Origin: Candidatus Gastranaerophilales bacterium | Lineage (GTDB): Bacteria; Cyanobacteriota; Vampirovibrionia; Gastranaerophilales; Gastranaerophilaceae | Direction: 5' to 3' | Length of the DNA stretch: 34,132 bases | NCBI GenBank assembly: GCA_944324375.1 | Contig: CALUWB010000018.1 | Span: 1-34,132 of the forward strand | Shown here: piece by piece, positions 16,198 to 23,742 of the stretch | Numbering within the stretch: position 1 is the stretch's first letter | Layout of the letters: each line of letters opens with the position of its first letter | The notes under the pieces: generated by a model | Told to the model about the DNA's origin: nothing | Databases searched by the model: none | What the model saw: only the letters and a program-made list of their open reading frames with translations | Program-made: the position numbers and the translations under genes

Positions 16198-17778
16198 TTA
16201 AACTTGTTTTTTTAATTTCTTTTCTATACTTTTAGGAGATCTTACAAGTAACATTAATGGTAAGATTGCAAAAGATGCAATTGCAAAAACTCTAAAAGTA
16301 TCAATATAAGCCCATAAATGAGATTGTTGAACTAATTGTTGATAAAGTCTTGCTTGAGCCATAAATGTTGCAGTCATTGGTTCTGTTAAGCCTGAAAAAG
16401 ATGCTGCCAATGCTTGTACTCTTTCAATAAAAATACTATTTGTATCTGCTAAATTTCCCACCATCATATATTGATGAACCTGAGCAAATCTTGATACACA
16501 AGTAGTAACTATAGATGTACCAACAGCAGCACCAATATTTTTGAGTAAATTTTGAACACCACTTGCATTAGTTAATTGTTCATTTTTCAACGTACAACAA
16601 GATAAATTTATCAACGGTACTAATGCCATAATCATTCCCATACCAAATAGAAAGTTTGGTAATGCAATATTAGAAAGTGCTATTTGAAGATTTATTTCTC
16701 CGAATGCTAAACTTCCTAAACCAAGGACTATTAACCCCATTATAACCATTGGTTTTTCACCAATTATAGGTGTTAATGTTGCATTCAAAACTGTTGCAAC
16801 AAGACAACCTGCACCTCTTGGAACCATTGATAAACCACTTAAGAAAGATGTATAACCCATCATACTTTGTAACATTGAAGGAAGCATTGCTGCAGAACCC
16901 ATCATTGCACCCATTAAGAATACCTGAATAATTGTACCAAATAAATAATTTTTATCTTTCATTATACTTAAATCAACCAAAGGATTTTTTTTATTAAAGA
17001 CCTGTGAAATAACAAAAAATATAAAACCCAAAGTTGAAATTGCAAATGTCCAACATATCCAAGTAGCCCCAAACCAGTCTGCATCATTTCCTTTATCCAA
17101 AAATACTTGAAATGCAATTAACCATACACATAAGAAAAAGAATCCTACAAAATCCATTGAAACATTTTTTTGTTTCTTAGCATAAGGAGGTTCTTCCAAT
17201 AGTTTTGGTGCTATTGATAATACAAATATACCAAATGGCAAATTAATATAATAAATAAATGGCCAAGACCAGTTTTCAGTAATCCAACCTCCTATAGCAG
17301 GGCCTATAATTGGAGCAACAATTACTCCTAAACCAAACAATGCCATAGCTTGCGCCCTTTGATGTTTAGGAAAACTTTCTAACATTATAGCTTGTGTTAA
17401 AGGTAAAATTCCTCCTCCACCCAATCCTTGTAAAAACCTTGAAAATATCATCATACCTATAGAATGAGATATACCACAAAGGAATGATGCAACAGTAAAA
17501 ATAAATAAACTAAACATAAAATAATTATTTCTACCCATTAATTTACAGAAAAAATCACTTGTCGTAATGATAATACCACTTGCGATTAAATAACTTGTAA
17601 TAATCCAAGTAGATTCTGTATGGCTAACAGAAAAGCTACCTGCCATATATGGTAATGCAACGTTAGATATTGTTTCATCTAACGCATACATAAATACTGC
17701 AATCATTAGAGGTGCAGCTATTAACCAAGGATTTTTACTAGGTTTCCATTCTTCTGTAATTGTATTTGCTTCGCTCAT
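16198..17778 (-). CDS. DHA2-family (EmrB/QacA-type) drug efflux MFS transporter
   Basis: This 526-residue inner-membrane antiporter has the size and about 14 hydrophobic segments of the DHA2 family. The motif LDETISNVALP in helix 1 corresponds to the family's LDxTIVNVALP, SRFLQGLGGGGILPLTQA follows in helix 4, and the motif C antiporter signature GLGVIVAPIIGPAIGGW is in helix 5. Proton-driven export of lipophilic drugs, dyes or bile-like compounds is expected; the substrate is not predictable. It lies 16 bp downstream of a MarR regulator and has its own Shine-Dalgarno (AAGGAAGAAA), so the pair is one operon. EmrB proteins usually work with an EmrA adaptor, and none is adjacent. The gene ends 5 bp from the convergent ilvB-like gene. 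Confidence 0.93.
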   Translation of the reverse strand: MSEANTITEEWKPSKNPWLIAAPLMIAVFMYALDETISNVALPYMAGSFSVSHTESTWIITSYLIASGIIITTSDFFCKLMGRNNYFMFSLFIFTVASFLCGISHSIGMMIFSRFLQGLGGGGILPLTQAIMLESFPKHQRAQAMALFGLGVIVAPIIGPAIGGWITENWSWPFIYYINLPFGIFVLSIAPKLLEEPPYAKKQKNVSMDFVGFFFLCVWLIAFQVFLDKGNDADWFGATWICWTFAISTLGFIFFVISQVFNKKNPLVDLSIMKDKNYLFGTIIQVFLMGAMMGSAAMLPSMLQSMMGYTSFLSGLSMVPRGAGCLVATVLNATLTPIIGEKPMVIMGLIVLGLGSLAFGEINLQIALSNIALPNFLFGMGMIMALVPLINLSCCTLKNEQLTNASGVQNLLKNIGAAVGTSIVTTCVSRFAQVHQYMMVGNLADTNSIFIERVQALAASFSGLTEPMTATFMAQARLYQQLVQQSHLWAYIDTFRVFAIASFAILPLMLLVRSPKSIEKKLKKQV

Positions 17779-17794
17779 TATTTCTTCCTTATCA

Positions 17795-18262
17795 CTAATT
17801 AAATGAAATATTTTCTATTTCTGTAACTGCTTTTCTAAATTTTCTTAATTTTTCTTTCACTTCTTGTATTTCATTTTTTGGTATTGTTTCATGTATTCTA
17901 TCAAATTGTTCTTTTGTCTTTAGTCTTAATTCATCATAAGTTTTTTTACCTAAATCGGTCATTACAGGAATTTTTACCATTCGTGAATTTTTTGTATCGT
18001 ATAATCTAGTTATCAATCCTTTTTCTTCTAAAGAATCTAAAAATTTTCCAGTATGAGCTTTTCCTTTTAGTGTTGCATTTGCAAGCTCTATTTGAGAAAA
18101 GTTCTTATTGCAATCTATTGTGTCTAGTATTATAAATTCTTCTAATGATAAATACTTTTGAGTATGTTTTTCAAACAATCTTTTAAAAGTTTCATGGCAT
18201 ACTCTTGCTGATAATTCAAGTTCATATCCTAGAGAATCTATAAAGTGTTTATCAAATTCCAT
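17795..18262 (-). CDS. MarR-family transcriptional regulator
   Basis: The 155-residue protein has the MarR winged-helix layout. N-terminal dimerisation helices are followed by the HTH (SLEEFIILDTIDCNKNFSQIELANATLKGKAHTGKFLDSL region, residues ~40-80). The wing is ITRLYDTKNSRMVKIPVMT, where the 'D..N.R...I.LT' pattern is diagnostic. The C-terminal helices then complete the dimer. It starts at an ATG preceded by GGAGGAG. It probably represses itself and the efflux pump downstream and releases when a ligand binds, because an inverted repeat overlaps the -10 region of its promoter. The ligand is unknown. Regulation is inferred from the site layout. Confidence 0.92.
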   Translation of the reverse strand: MEFDKHFIDSLGYELELSARVCHETFKRLFEKHTQKYLSLEEFIILDTIDCNKNFSQIELANATLKGKAHTGKFLDSLEEKGLITRLYDTKNSRMVKIPVMTDLGKKTYDELRLKTKEQFDRIHETIPKNEIQEVKEKLRKFRKAVTEIENISFN

Positions 18263-18270
18263 TGCTCCTC

Positions 18271-18310
18271 CATCAGTAGAAATTTTTACGAGTAGATTTT
18301 TCTACTAATG
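18271..18310. promoter_or_regulatory. Likely MarR operator (inverted and direct AGTAGA half-sites)
   Basis: CATCAGTAGAAA (18271-18282) and TTTCTACTAATG (18299-18310) are inverted copies matching at 11 of 12 positions. An extra AGTAGA at 18291-18296 makes a tighter dyad with the right arm (AGTAGA, 4 nt, TCTACT). The right arm overlaps the -10 box, which is the classic position for autorepression. Confidence 0.65.
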
Positions 18311-18335
18311 TATCAAAAGAATATTTTTTTGTCAA
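18307..18335 (-). promoter_or_regulatory. Promoter TTGACA-17-TACATT of the marR-efflux operon
   Basis: On the minus strand a perfect TTGACA (18335-18330) is followed after 17 nt by TACATT (18312-18307). The start site would fall near 18300, inside the inverted repeat, about 40 nt ahead of the marR ATG. Confidence 0.75.
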
Positions 18336-18337
18336 AT

Positions 18338-18371
18338 AAAAAGACCTACATCTTTATGATGAAGGTCTTTT
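18338..18371 (-). terminator. Intrinsic terminator after valS
   Basis: AAAAGACCT pairs with AGGTCTTTT, with an inner ATC/GAT pair, around a short loop. On the minus strand it is followed by TTTTTATTT. It lies 18 bp beyond the valS stop and abuts the -35 box of the marR promoter, separating the two units. Confidence 0.8.
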
Positions 18372-18388
18372 ATTATAATGAATATAAG

Positions 18389-21049
18389 TTATTCAGAAAG
18401 CGATTTTATTAAATCATTAATCACATTTTCTTGTATTTCTATTTCTGAAATTCTTTCTTTTGTTTGTTTAATTAATTCTTCAGGAGCATTAGCAACAAAT
18501 TTTTCATTTTTCATTCTGCCTTCTAAAGAATTCTTTTCATTAGTTAGTTTTGCAAGTTTCTTTTCTTGTCTTGCTATTTCAGATTTAATATCAATCAAAT
18601 CTGCTAAAGGAACAATTAATTTTGAAGCAGAAACAACTGCTGTAGCAGATTTTGGAGGAAGTGGTAATGTTTCTTCTCCATATGATATATTAGCTACTTT
18701 TGCTAGCCTATGAATATAAGATTCTATAGCTTCAAAAATAGGTTTTTCATCTTTTTCAGCTCTAATTTCAACATTAATTTCAGTTGATGTTGGAATATTA
18801 AAACTTTGTCTTAAATTTCTTAATGAAGATATAGTATTGAATACTAATTCCATTTCTTTAGCTTCTTTAGGGAATGCTAAATTTTCTTCGTATTGTGGGA
18901 ATTCAGAAACAATAATTGCAGATGTATTGCAACTGTTAGTTTTTGGAATTAATTGCCAAACTTCTTCTGTAATATGTGGCATTATAGGGTGTAACATTCT
19001 TAAAGACATATCAAGAACATATCTTAAAACTCTTTGAGTATTAAGTTTTAATGCTTCATCTTTCAATTGAATTTTAGCAATTTCAACATACCAGTCGCAA
19101 TAAGAATTCCAGAAGAAATCATAAAGAACGTGAGCCGTTTCACCAATTCTGTATTCTTTAATATTGCTGTTAACAAGTTTTGCAACAGAATTCATTTTGT
19201 CAATAATCCACTTGTCAGCTATAGTAAGATTATTCATATCAACATCTTTTTCATCAACACCTTCAAGGTTCATTAATACAAATCTTGAAGCGTTCCAAAT
19301 TTTATTTGCAAAATTTCTACCATATTCAAACTTGTCATCAGATACTTTAATATCTTGCCCCCCATAAGTACATAATGATGTCATTGTAAATCTTAAAGCA
19401 TCACAACCGTATTTATCTATAATTTCAACAGGATCGATTGTATTACCTTTTGATTTAGACATTTTTTGTCCTTTTTCATCTCTTATAAGTCCGTGAATAT
19501 ATACAACAGGGAATGGAGCTTTTCCTGTGAACTCTAATCCCATTGTAATCATTCTTGCAACCCAGAAGAAAATAATATCAAAACCTGTTACAAGAACAGA
19601 TGTCGGATAGAATTTTTTAAAGTCATCTGTTTCAGCATTTGGAAATCCCATTGTTGAGAAAGGCCATAATCCTGATGAGAACCACGTATCAAGACAATCA
19701 GAGTCTTGAACGTAATTTTCTGGATCTGGATTTTCTTTTGCAACAACCATTTCTCCTGTTTGCTTGTGATAATATGCTGGAATTTGATGTCCCCACCATA
19801 ATTGACGAGAAATACACCAATCTCTTATATTTTCCATCCATCCTAAATAATCTTTTTCCCAACGTTGAGGAATAAATTTGATACGACCATCTTTTACAGC
19901 AGCAATAGCTTCTTTAGCTAATGGTTCCATTTTTACAAACCATTGTTCAGATAATAGTGGCTCAATTGTTGTACCACAACGTTGACATTTTCCTACATTA
20001 TGTTCGTGATCTGTTGTTCTTAATAAGAATTTATTGTATTCAAGCATTCCAATTAATTTTTCACGACATTCATACCTATCTAAGCCATGAAATTCTTGAG
20101 GAACTTCGCCACATTCTTTCATTTTACCTTCTTCATCAATAACCCAAATTGGATTTAAGTTATGACGTTTACCTACTTCATAATCATTAGGGTCGTGTGC
20201 TGGTGTAATTTTTACAGCTCCTGTTCCAAATGATTTGTCTACATATTCATCAGCAATGATTGGGATTTCTCTACCTGATAAAGGTATAATGACTGTTTTT
20301 CCAATTAGTTCAGAATATTTATGATCGCTAGGGTGAACTGCAATAGCAACATCCCCAAAGATTGTTTCAGGTCTTGTTGTGGCAACTATAATTGCTCCAT
20401 GTTCACCTTTTACCGGATAAGAAATTTCCCATAAATGACCTTGTTCTGTTTTATATTCTGTTTCAACATCAGAAATTGCAGACATACATCTAGGACACCA
20501 GTTAACAATATACTTACCTTTGTAGATTAATCCTTTTTCATAAAGTTTTACAAATACTTCTTTAACAGCTTGAGAACAGCCTTCATCAAAAGTAAATCTT
20601 TCTCTTGAACGGTCAAATGAAGCTCCTAATCTTTTGAATTGGTTTAAGATAGCTGATTTGTGTTCATTTGCCCAATTCCAAGTTTCTTCTAAGAATTTTT
20701 CTCGTCCTAAATCATAACGTGATAAACCTTGTTCTCTTAATTTCTTTTCTACAACATTTTGTGTTGCAATGCCGGCATGGTCTGTTCCTGGAACCCAAAG
20801 AGCTTCGTAACCAGCCATTCTATGATATCTTGTTAAAATATCTTGTAATGTTCCATCAAGAGCATGTCCCATATGAAGAACACCTGTGACATTTGGAGGA
20901 GGAATAACTATTGAATATGGAGGTTTTTTACTTTTATTATCAGCTTTAAAATATTCTCCATCTTCCCAAAACTTATAAATACGACTTTCTGTTTCTTGGG
21001 CATCGTATTTTGTTGGTAAATCCTCAATTTTAATTTTTGTTGTTGTCAT
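18389..21049 (-). CDS. valS: Valyl-tRNA synthetase
   Basis: ValRS charges tRNA-Val in the cytoplasm. The 886-residue protein is a full-length class Ia synthetase. It has PPPNVTGVLHMGHAL with the HIGH-type motif near residue 58, the ValRS-typical VPGTDHAGIATQ, and an editing domain around TTRPETIFGD. Next come Zn-type Cys pairs in NWCPRC and KCQRCG, KMSKSKGNT near residue 526, an anticodon-binding domain, and the C-terminal coiled coil (EIARQEKKLAKLTNEK) that marks ValRS. The ATG follows AGGAAGAGGAAAT. It is not obviously in an operon; an inverted repeat lies in its upstream region. Confidence 0.98.
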   Translation of the reverse strand: MTTTKIKIEDLPTKYDAQETESRIYKFWEDGEYFKADNKSKKPPYSIVIPPPNVTGVLHMGHALDGTLQDILTRYHRMAGYEALWVPGTDHAGIATQNVVEKKLREQGLSRYDLGREKFLEETWNWANEHKSAILNQFKRLGASFDRSRERFTFDEGCSQAVKEVFVKLYEKGLIYKGKYIVNWCPRCMSAISDVETEYKTEQGHLWEISYPVKGEHGAIIVATTRPETIFGDVAIAVHPSDHKYSELIGKTVIIPLSGREIPIIADEYVDKSFGTGAVKITPAHDPNDYEVGKRHNLNPIWVIDEEGKMKECGEVPQEFHGLDRYECREKLIGMLEYNKFLLRTTDHEHNVGKCQRCGTTIEPLLSEQWFVKMEPLAKEAIAAVKDGRIKFIPQRWEKDYLGWMENIRDWCISRQLWWGHQIPAYYHKQTGEMVVAKENPDPENYVQDSDCLDTWFSSGLWPFSTMGFPNAETDDFKKFYPTSVLVTGFDIIFFWVARMITMGLEFTGKAPFPVVYIHGLIRDEKGQKMSKSKGNTIDPVEIIDKYGCDALRFTMTSLCTYGGQDIKVSDDKFEYGRNFANKIWNASRFVLMNLEGVDEKDVDMNNLTIADKWIIDKMNSVAKLVNSNIKEYRIGETAHVLYDFFWNSYCDWYVEIAKIQLKDEALKLNTQRVLRYVLDMSLRMLHPIMPHITEEVWQLIPKTNSCNTSAIIVSEFPQYEENLAFPKEAKEMELVFNTISSLRNLRQSFNIPTSTEINVEIRAEKDEKPIFEAIESYIHRLAKVANISYGEETLPLPPKSATAVVSASKLIVPLADLIDIKSEIARQEKKLAKLTNEKNSLEGRMKNEKFVANAPEELIKQTKERISEIEIQENVINDLIKSLSE

Positions 21050-21063
21050 TTATATTTCCTCTT

Positions 21064-21110
21064 CCTTATTTGTGATATTAATTAAAAATTATCACAAAAA
21101 CGCAATAAGG
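21064..21110 (-). promoter_or_regulatory. Nested inverted repeats upstream of valS
   Basis: TTGTGATA (21070-21077) pairs with TATCACAA (21090-21097), and an outer CCTTATT (21064-21070) pairs with AATAAGG (21104-21110). This could be a leader hairpin or an operator. The outer left arm overlaps the valS ribosome binding region (AATAAGGAAGAGG on the mRNA), so folding could affect translation. No T-box consensus is present. Confidence 0.4.
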
Positions 21111-21149
21111 TAAAGCAAAAAGGGAAATATAATAGGTGAATTTCTTTAC

Positions 21150-22235
21150 TTACATTCCAAATTGATAATCTGGTGCATAAGGAAATTCTTCTCTTAGTTT
21201 GTTTAGATTGTCTTTATAATCATTTAAAGTAATTCTTTCTGCTTCTCGTGCTTTTATTTCTTTATAATTATTTCTATAATCTTCATAGTTGACATCTGCT
21301 TTTACATAGTTTTTTGTAGCTAGTATGTATCTTTTTGTTTCTTCATTATGTTGTTCTTTTGGTTTTCTCATTTCGGCTCTTTGGTATCCGTGTTCTTTTT
21401 CATGTGCAGTAGTTTCTATAATTTGTTCTTTTGTTTTAAGTGTTTTTTTATTTAAATTGACTTTACCATTGAAAAAACCATAACTAATATTGTCATCAGC
21501 AGGATTTGGATACTTATTATACCATTTTATAATTGTAAATGGTGATGAATGTTTAGGATTTTCAATAATATGTGGTGCAATTTGTCTAAATTGTTTTATT
21601 GAATATAAATGTAGTGGTAAATATTTATCTGTAGATAAGTCTATCATTTCATCAAAATGAGTTTTAAAGTCTCCAAATTTAAATAATCCTGAATCATTAT
21701 TTCGTATATAGTTTTTTAGATAATAACCTTTTTTACAATCTTTGCTATATTCATAAAGGGATTGGTTTTCTTTTTCGACTGCAGGATATCCTGTTGTAAA
21801 AGATTCAATTTTTGAAATTGTTACTCTTGGATTAGAATTAGTTTTAGGATATGTTTGAATTTCTTCTGATTTTGAAAAAAAGTTTCCATTTTTTTTAGTA
21901 ATACTACTAATTTTTCTACCACCCACAAGTAAAAAATTATAACTTTCTGGTTCAAAAATAGCAGTATCTTTATATTTTATATAATTTTTTTTTGTTTCAG
22001 TTAATTCATTAGGTGTTTTGTGTGTAATATTTCGTTGAAGTATTTCGCCATTCTTATCTCTAAAAGTAATTATTTCTGTATTATTAGTTAAAGGTTTAAA
22101 ATCATGCCCAATTTGAACAATATCATAACTTTTAGCTTTTTGTGGGTATTTAATCCCTTTCAATTTTTTTGTTATAGCAATACCTGTTTGTTTAGTTATT
22201 AAGCAATGACCTGCAGAATTAAATTTTAACACCAT
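21150..22235 (-). CDS. Putative zincin metallopeptidase-like protein (HEKEH)
   Basis: I take the ATG at 22235, 7 nt after AAAGGTG, rather than an in-frame GTG at 22244; this gives 361 residues. The family is not recognised. The key feature is TTAHEKEHGYQ (H278, E279, H282), an HExxH zinc-binding and catalytic motif. It is followed about 45 residues later by KEIKAREAER, whose Glu residues could give the third ligand. The N-terminal two thirds is beta-rich with many Lys and Asn. The N-terminus MVLKFNSAGHCLITKQTGIA loosely resembles the xxFK motif of other proteins here. There is no signal peptide or membrane helix. It follows an XRE-type gene and an 18-bp palindrome, so it may be under that regulator. 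Confidence 0.6.
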   Translation of the reverse strand: MVLKFNSAGHCLITKQTGIAITKKLKGIKYPQKAKSYDIVQIGHDFKPLTNNTEIITFRDKNGEILQRNITHKTPNELTETKKNYIKYKDTAIFEPESYNFLLVGGRKISSITKKNGNFFSKSEEIQTYPKTNSNPRVTISKIESFTTGYPAVEKENQSLYEYSKDCKKGYYLKNYIRNNDSGLFKFGDFKTHFDEMIDLSTDKYLPLHLYSIKQFRQIAPHIIENPKHSSPFTIIKWYNKYPNPADDNISYGFFNGKVNLNKKTLKTKEQIIETTAHEKEHGYQRAEMRKPKEQHNEETKRYILATKNYVKADVNYEDYRNNYKEIKAREAERITLNDYKDNLNKLREEFPYAPDYQFGM

Positions 22236-22241
22236 AAAACA

Positions 22242-22266
22242 CACCTTTACTATTATAATAAAGGTG
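22242..22266 (-). promoter_or_regulatory. Inverted repeat covering the ribosome binding site of the HEKEH gene
   Basis: CACCTTTA (22242-22249) and TAAAGGTG (22259-22266) are perfect inverted copies. On the minus strand the proximal arm contains the Shine-Dalgarno AAAGGTG, and the loop contains TATAAT. If transcription starts upstream, the stem hides the ribosome site; if it starts from that TATAAT, the repeat is a DNA operator over the -10 box. Confidence 0.45.
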
Positions 22267-22292
22267 CGTAAATAAAAAAATTGCTATTGGGG

Positions 22293-22310
22293 TAAATTTA
22301 TATAAATTTA
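22293..22310. promoter_or_regulatory. 18-bp perfect palindrome, candidate operator
   Basis: TAAATTTATATAAATTTA is its own reverse complement over all 18 bases. It lies between the XRE-type gene and the HEKEH gene. The base composition makes AT palindromes common, but 18 perfect positions next to an HTH gene suggest a binding site. Confidence 0.4.
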
Positions 22311-22335
22311 TCTTTGTTTGCTTTTCAAATTTAAA

Positions 22336-22554
22336 TTAATCAAAATCTATTAATGTAGAAACTTTTATTTCAAGTATATCAGCAAGTTCAAACAATTTTC
22401 TAAGACTAAGATATTTTTGTCCTCTTTCAACTCTACAAATATACTCAGTTGATAAATCCAACTTTTCAGCTAAATCTGCTTGGCTGATTTGTTTTTTATT
22501 TCGATATTTTTTTATATTTTGTCCTAAAAAAGTAATCTTGACATATGAACTAAT
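22336..22554 (-). CDS. Short XRE-family helix-turn-helix regulator with no canonical start in frame
   Basis: I translated this frame directly; it is open from just after a TAA at 22557-22555 to a TAA at 22338-22336. It encodes a complete HTH_3 domain: LGQNIKKYRNKKQISQADLA, EKLDLSTEYICRVERGQKYL, then LRKLFELADILEIKVSTLIDFD. No ATG, GTG or TTG precedes the domain in this frame; only ATT codons do. The ATG at 22544 is one frame off and would join the domain if the T6 tract (22520s) had seven T. So this is either a +1-shifted gene (mutation, slippage or base-call error) or an ATT-started one. It follows plsY by a few bases. Codon use and domain integrity argue that it is or was functional. Confidence 0.7.
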   Translation of the reverse strand: MSSYVKITFLGQNIKKYRNKKQISQADLAEKLDLSTEYICRVERGQKYLSLRKLFELADILEIKVSTLIDFD

Positions 22555-22560
22555 TTATCA

Positions 22561-23163
22561 CTATCGAACTTTGTTTTCTTCACCTCTAATTAATCTTCCG
22601 ATATTTGAACGGTGAAGGTATATAATATAAATTGCTCCTAATGCACAATATGCAATATACGCAATAGGATTATGTAAATACCACATAATAAATGGTGATA
22701 GTGCAAGAGCGATAATAGAACCTAATGAAACATATTTAGAAATATATGTTATTACACCCCAAATAGCAGCAATTATTATGCCGACTTGCCAATTTAGAGC
22801 TAATATTGTCCCAACTCCTGATGCAACTGATTTTCCTCCTTTAAAATTTAAAAATATTGGCTTACTATGACCAACAATAACAGCAATAGCAGCTATAACA
22901 GGATAAATTCCTGTTGATGAATGTAAAAATTGACTTGCTAAAACTACAGGTAATGCGCCTTTAAGTGCATCTAGTAGCATAACTATAAAAAACCAATTTT
23001 TACCTAGAACTCTTTTTACATTAGTTGCTCCAGTAGATCCTGAGCCAACATTTCTTATGTCTTGTCCAGTTTTTGATTTTACAATTAGATATCCTGTTGG
23101 TATTGAACCAATTAAATAAGCTATAACAGTAGTAATTCCAGCATTAATTAAACTATTAATCAT
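22561..23163 (-). CDS. plsY: Glycerol-3-phosphate acyltransferase PlsY
   Basis: PlsY transfers acyl groups from acyl-phosphate to sn-glycerol-3-phosphate, the first step of phospholipid synthesis, in the inner membrane. I start it at the ATG at 23163, preceded by GAGGAAAGAG, giving 200 residues, the normal family length. An upstream in-frame start at 23298 adds an unrelated, non-membrane stretch. The three PlsY motifs are present: YLIGSIPTGYL, with NVGSGSTGATNVKRVLG close after it; GHSKPIFLNFKGGKSVASGVG; and a C-terminal loop ending LHRSNIGRLIRGEE. The acyl-phosphate maker PlsX is not in the window. Confidence 0.95.
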   Translation of the reverse strand: MINSLINAGITTVIAYLIGSIPTGYLIVKSKTGQDIRNVGSGSTGATNVKRVLGKNWFFIVMLLDALKGALPVVLASQFLHSSTGIYPVIAAIAVIVGHSKPIFLNFKGGKSVASGVGTILALNWQVGIIIAAIWGVITYISKYVSLGSIIALALSPFIMWYLHNPIAYIAYCALGAIYIIYLHRSNIGRLIRGEENKVR

Positions 23164-23201
23164 CTCTTTCCTCTTTGTATATTTTTGTATCAATCTTGTA
23201 T

Positions 23202-23221
23202 TAATTACACTAGTAATTATA
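23202..23221 (-). promoter_or_regulatory. Inverted repeat and -10-like box upstream of plsY
   Basis: TAATTAC (23202-23208) and GTAATTA (23213-23219) are inverted copies 4 nt apart. They overlap a minus-strand TATAAT (23221-23216). No good -35 is seen. This is a candidate operator at the plsY promoter. Confidence 0.35.
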
Positions 23222-23374
23222 TCAAAAAATGTTATAATAAGAATATCCCTGTTTGTTAAGTTAAGGTTTGTAAAAATTATTTGCCCCATTGAAATCATGT
23301 ATGAATAAATGGACTTTATTAAGGTAAGTGATTTAACACATTTAATTTAAGAGTATCGTAGTATAAAGGCACAC

Positions 23375-23671
23375 ATGGTTAATATTTCAAAAATAAATTG
23401 GTTATCTATTGGAACATCCAATGTTGGTAAAACTCAACCAACTAATATTGGGGGTGCGAATGTTAAGCCTTTACACGGAGAAAATACATTACAAAACCGA
23501 TTAGAAGCTATTGATCGTGGAGATTTTTCATCTTTATCTTCTTTAAGAATGTCCTCTAGTAATAATTTAGGGAGTGGTAGTTCTTTATTAGATAGATTAA
23601 ATGCAATAGGTACAGGTGAACTTTCACCTAACTATGGTTCTAATGAACGAAAACTTGATTTTATGATGTAA
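23375..23671 (+). CDS. Small Gly/Ser/Asn-rich protein with internal duplication
   Basis: The 98-residue protein has a proper ribosome site (AAAGG, 5 nt before the ATG). It has no known domain, signal peptide or membrane helix. Two copies of a short helical unit are visible: LQNRLEAIDRGDFSSLSS (residues ~40-57) and LLDRLNAIGTGELSPNYG (residues ~70-87), sharing L-x-x-R-L-x-A-I-x-x-G-[DE]-[FL]-S. Between them lies a Ser/Asn/Gly linker. The repeat could be a short peptide-binding or docking motif. It precedes the TPR-glycosyltransferase on the same strand by 71 bp, but that gene seems to have its own promoter. Confidence 0.6.
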   Translation: MVNISKINWLSIGTSNVGKTQPTNIGGANVKPLHGENTLQNRLEAIDRGDFSSLSSLRMSSSNNLGSGSSLLDRLNAIGTGELSPNYGSNERKLDFMM

Positions 23672-23727
23672 TTTTTATTTATTATGATTAATTCAATTAT
23701 TTAAACTATTTAACTGAATTTAACTTA

Positions 23728-23736
23728 TGTTAAAAT
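23728..23736 (+). promoter_or_regulatory. Extended -10 element for the TPR-glycosyltransferase gene
   Basis: TG-T-TAAAAT at 23728-23736 is an extended -10 box ending six bases before the ATG at 23743. There is no Shine-Dalgarno, which points to a leaderless transcript. Confidence 0.45.
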
Positions 23737-23742
23737 TTTTGT

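Noticed and set aside
21064-21110. T-box riboswitch before valS
   Set aside because: The conserved T-box core (TGGNACCGCG-like) and a terminator are missing, and the leader is too short.
21150-22235. ImmA/IrrE-family peptidase
   Set aside because: The HEKEH lies near the C-terminus in a TTAHEKEHGYQ context, unlike the family's HELGH, and the size and remaining sequence do not match.
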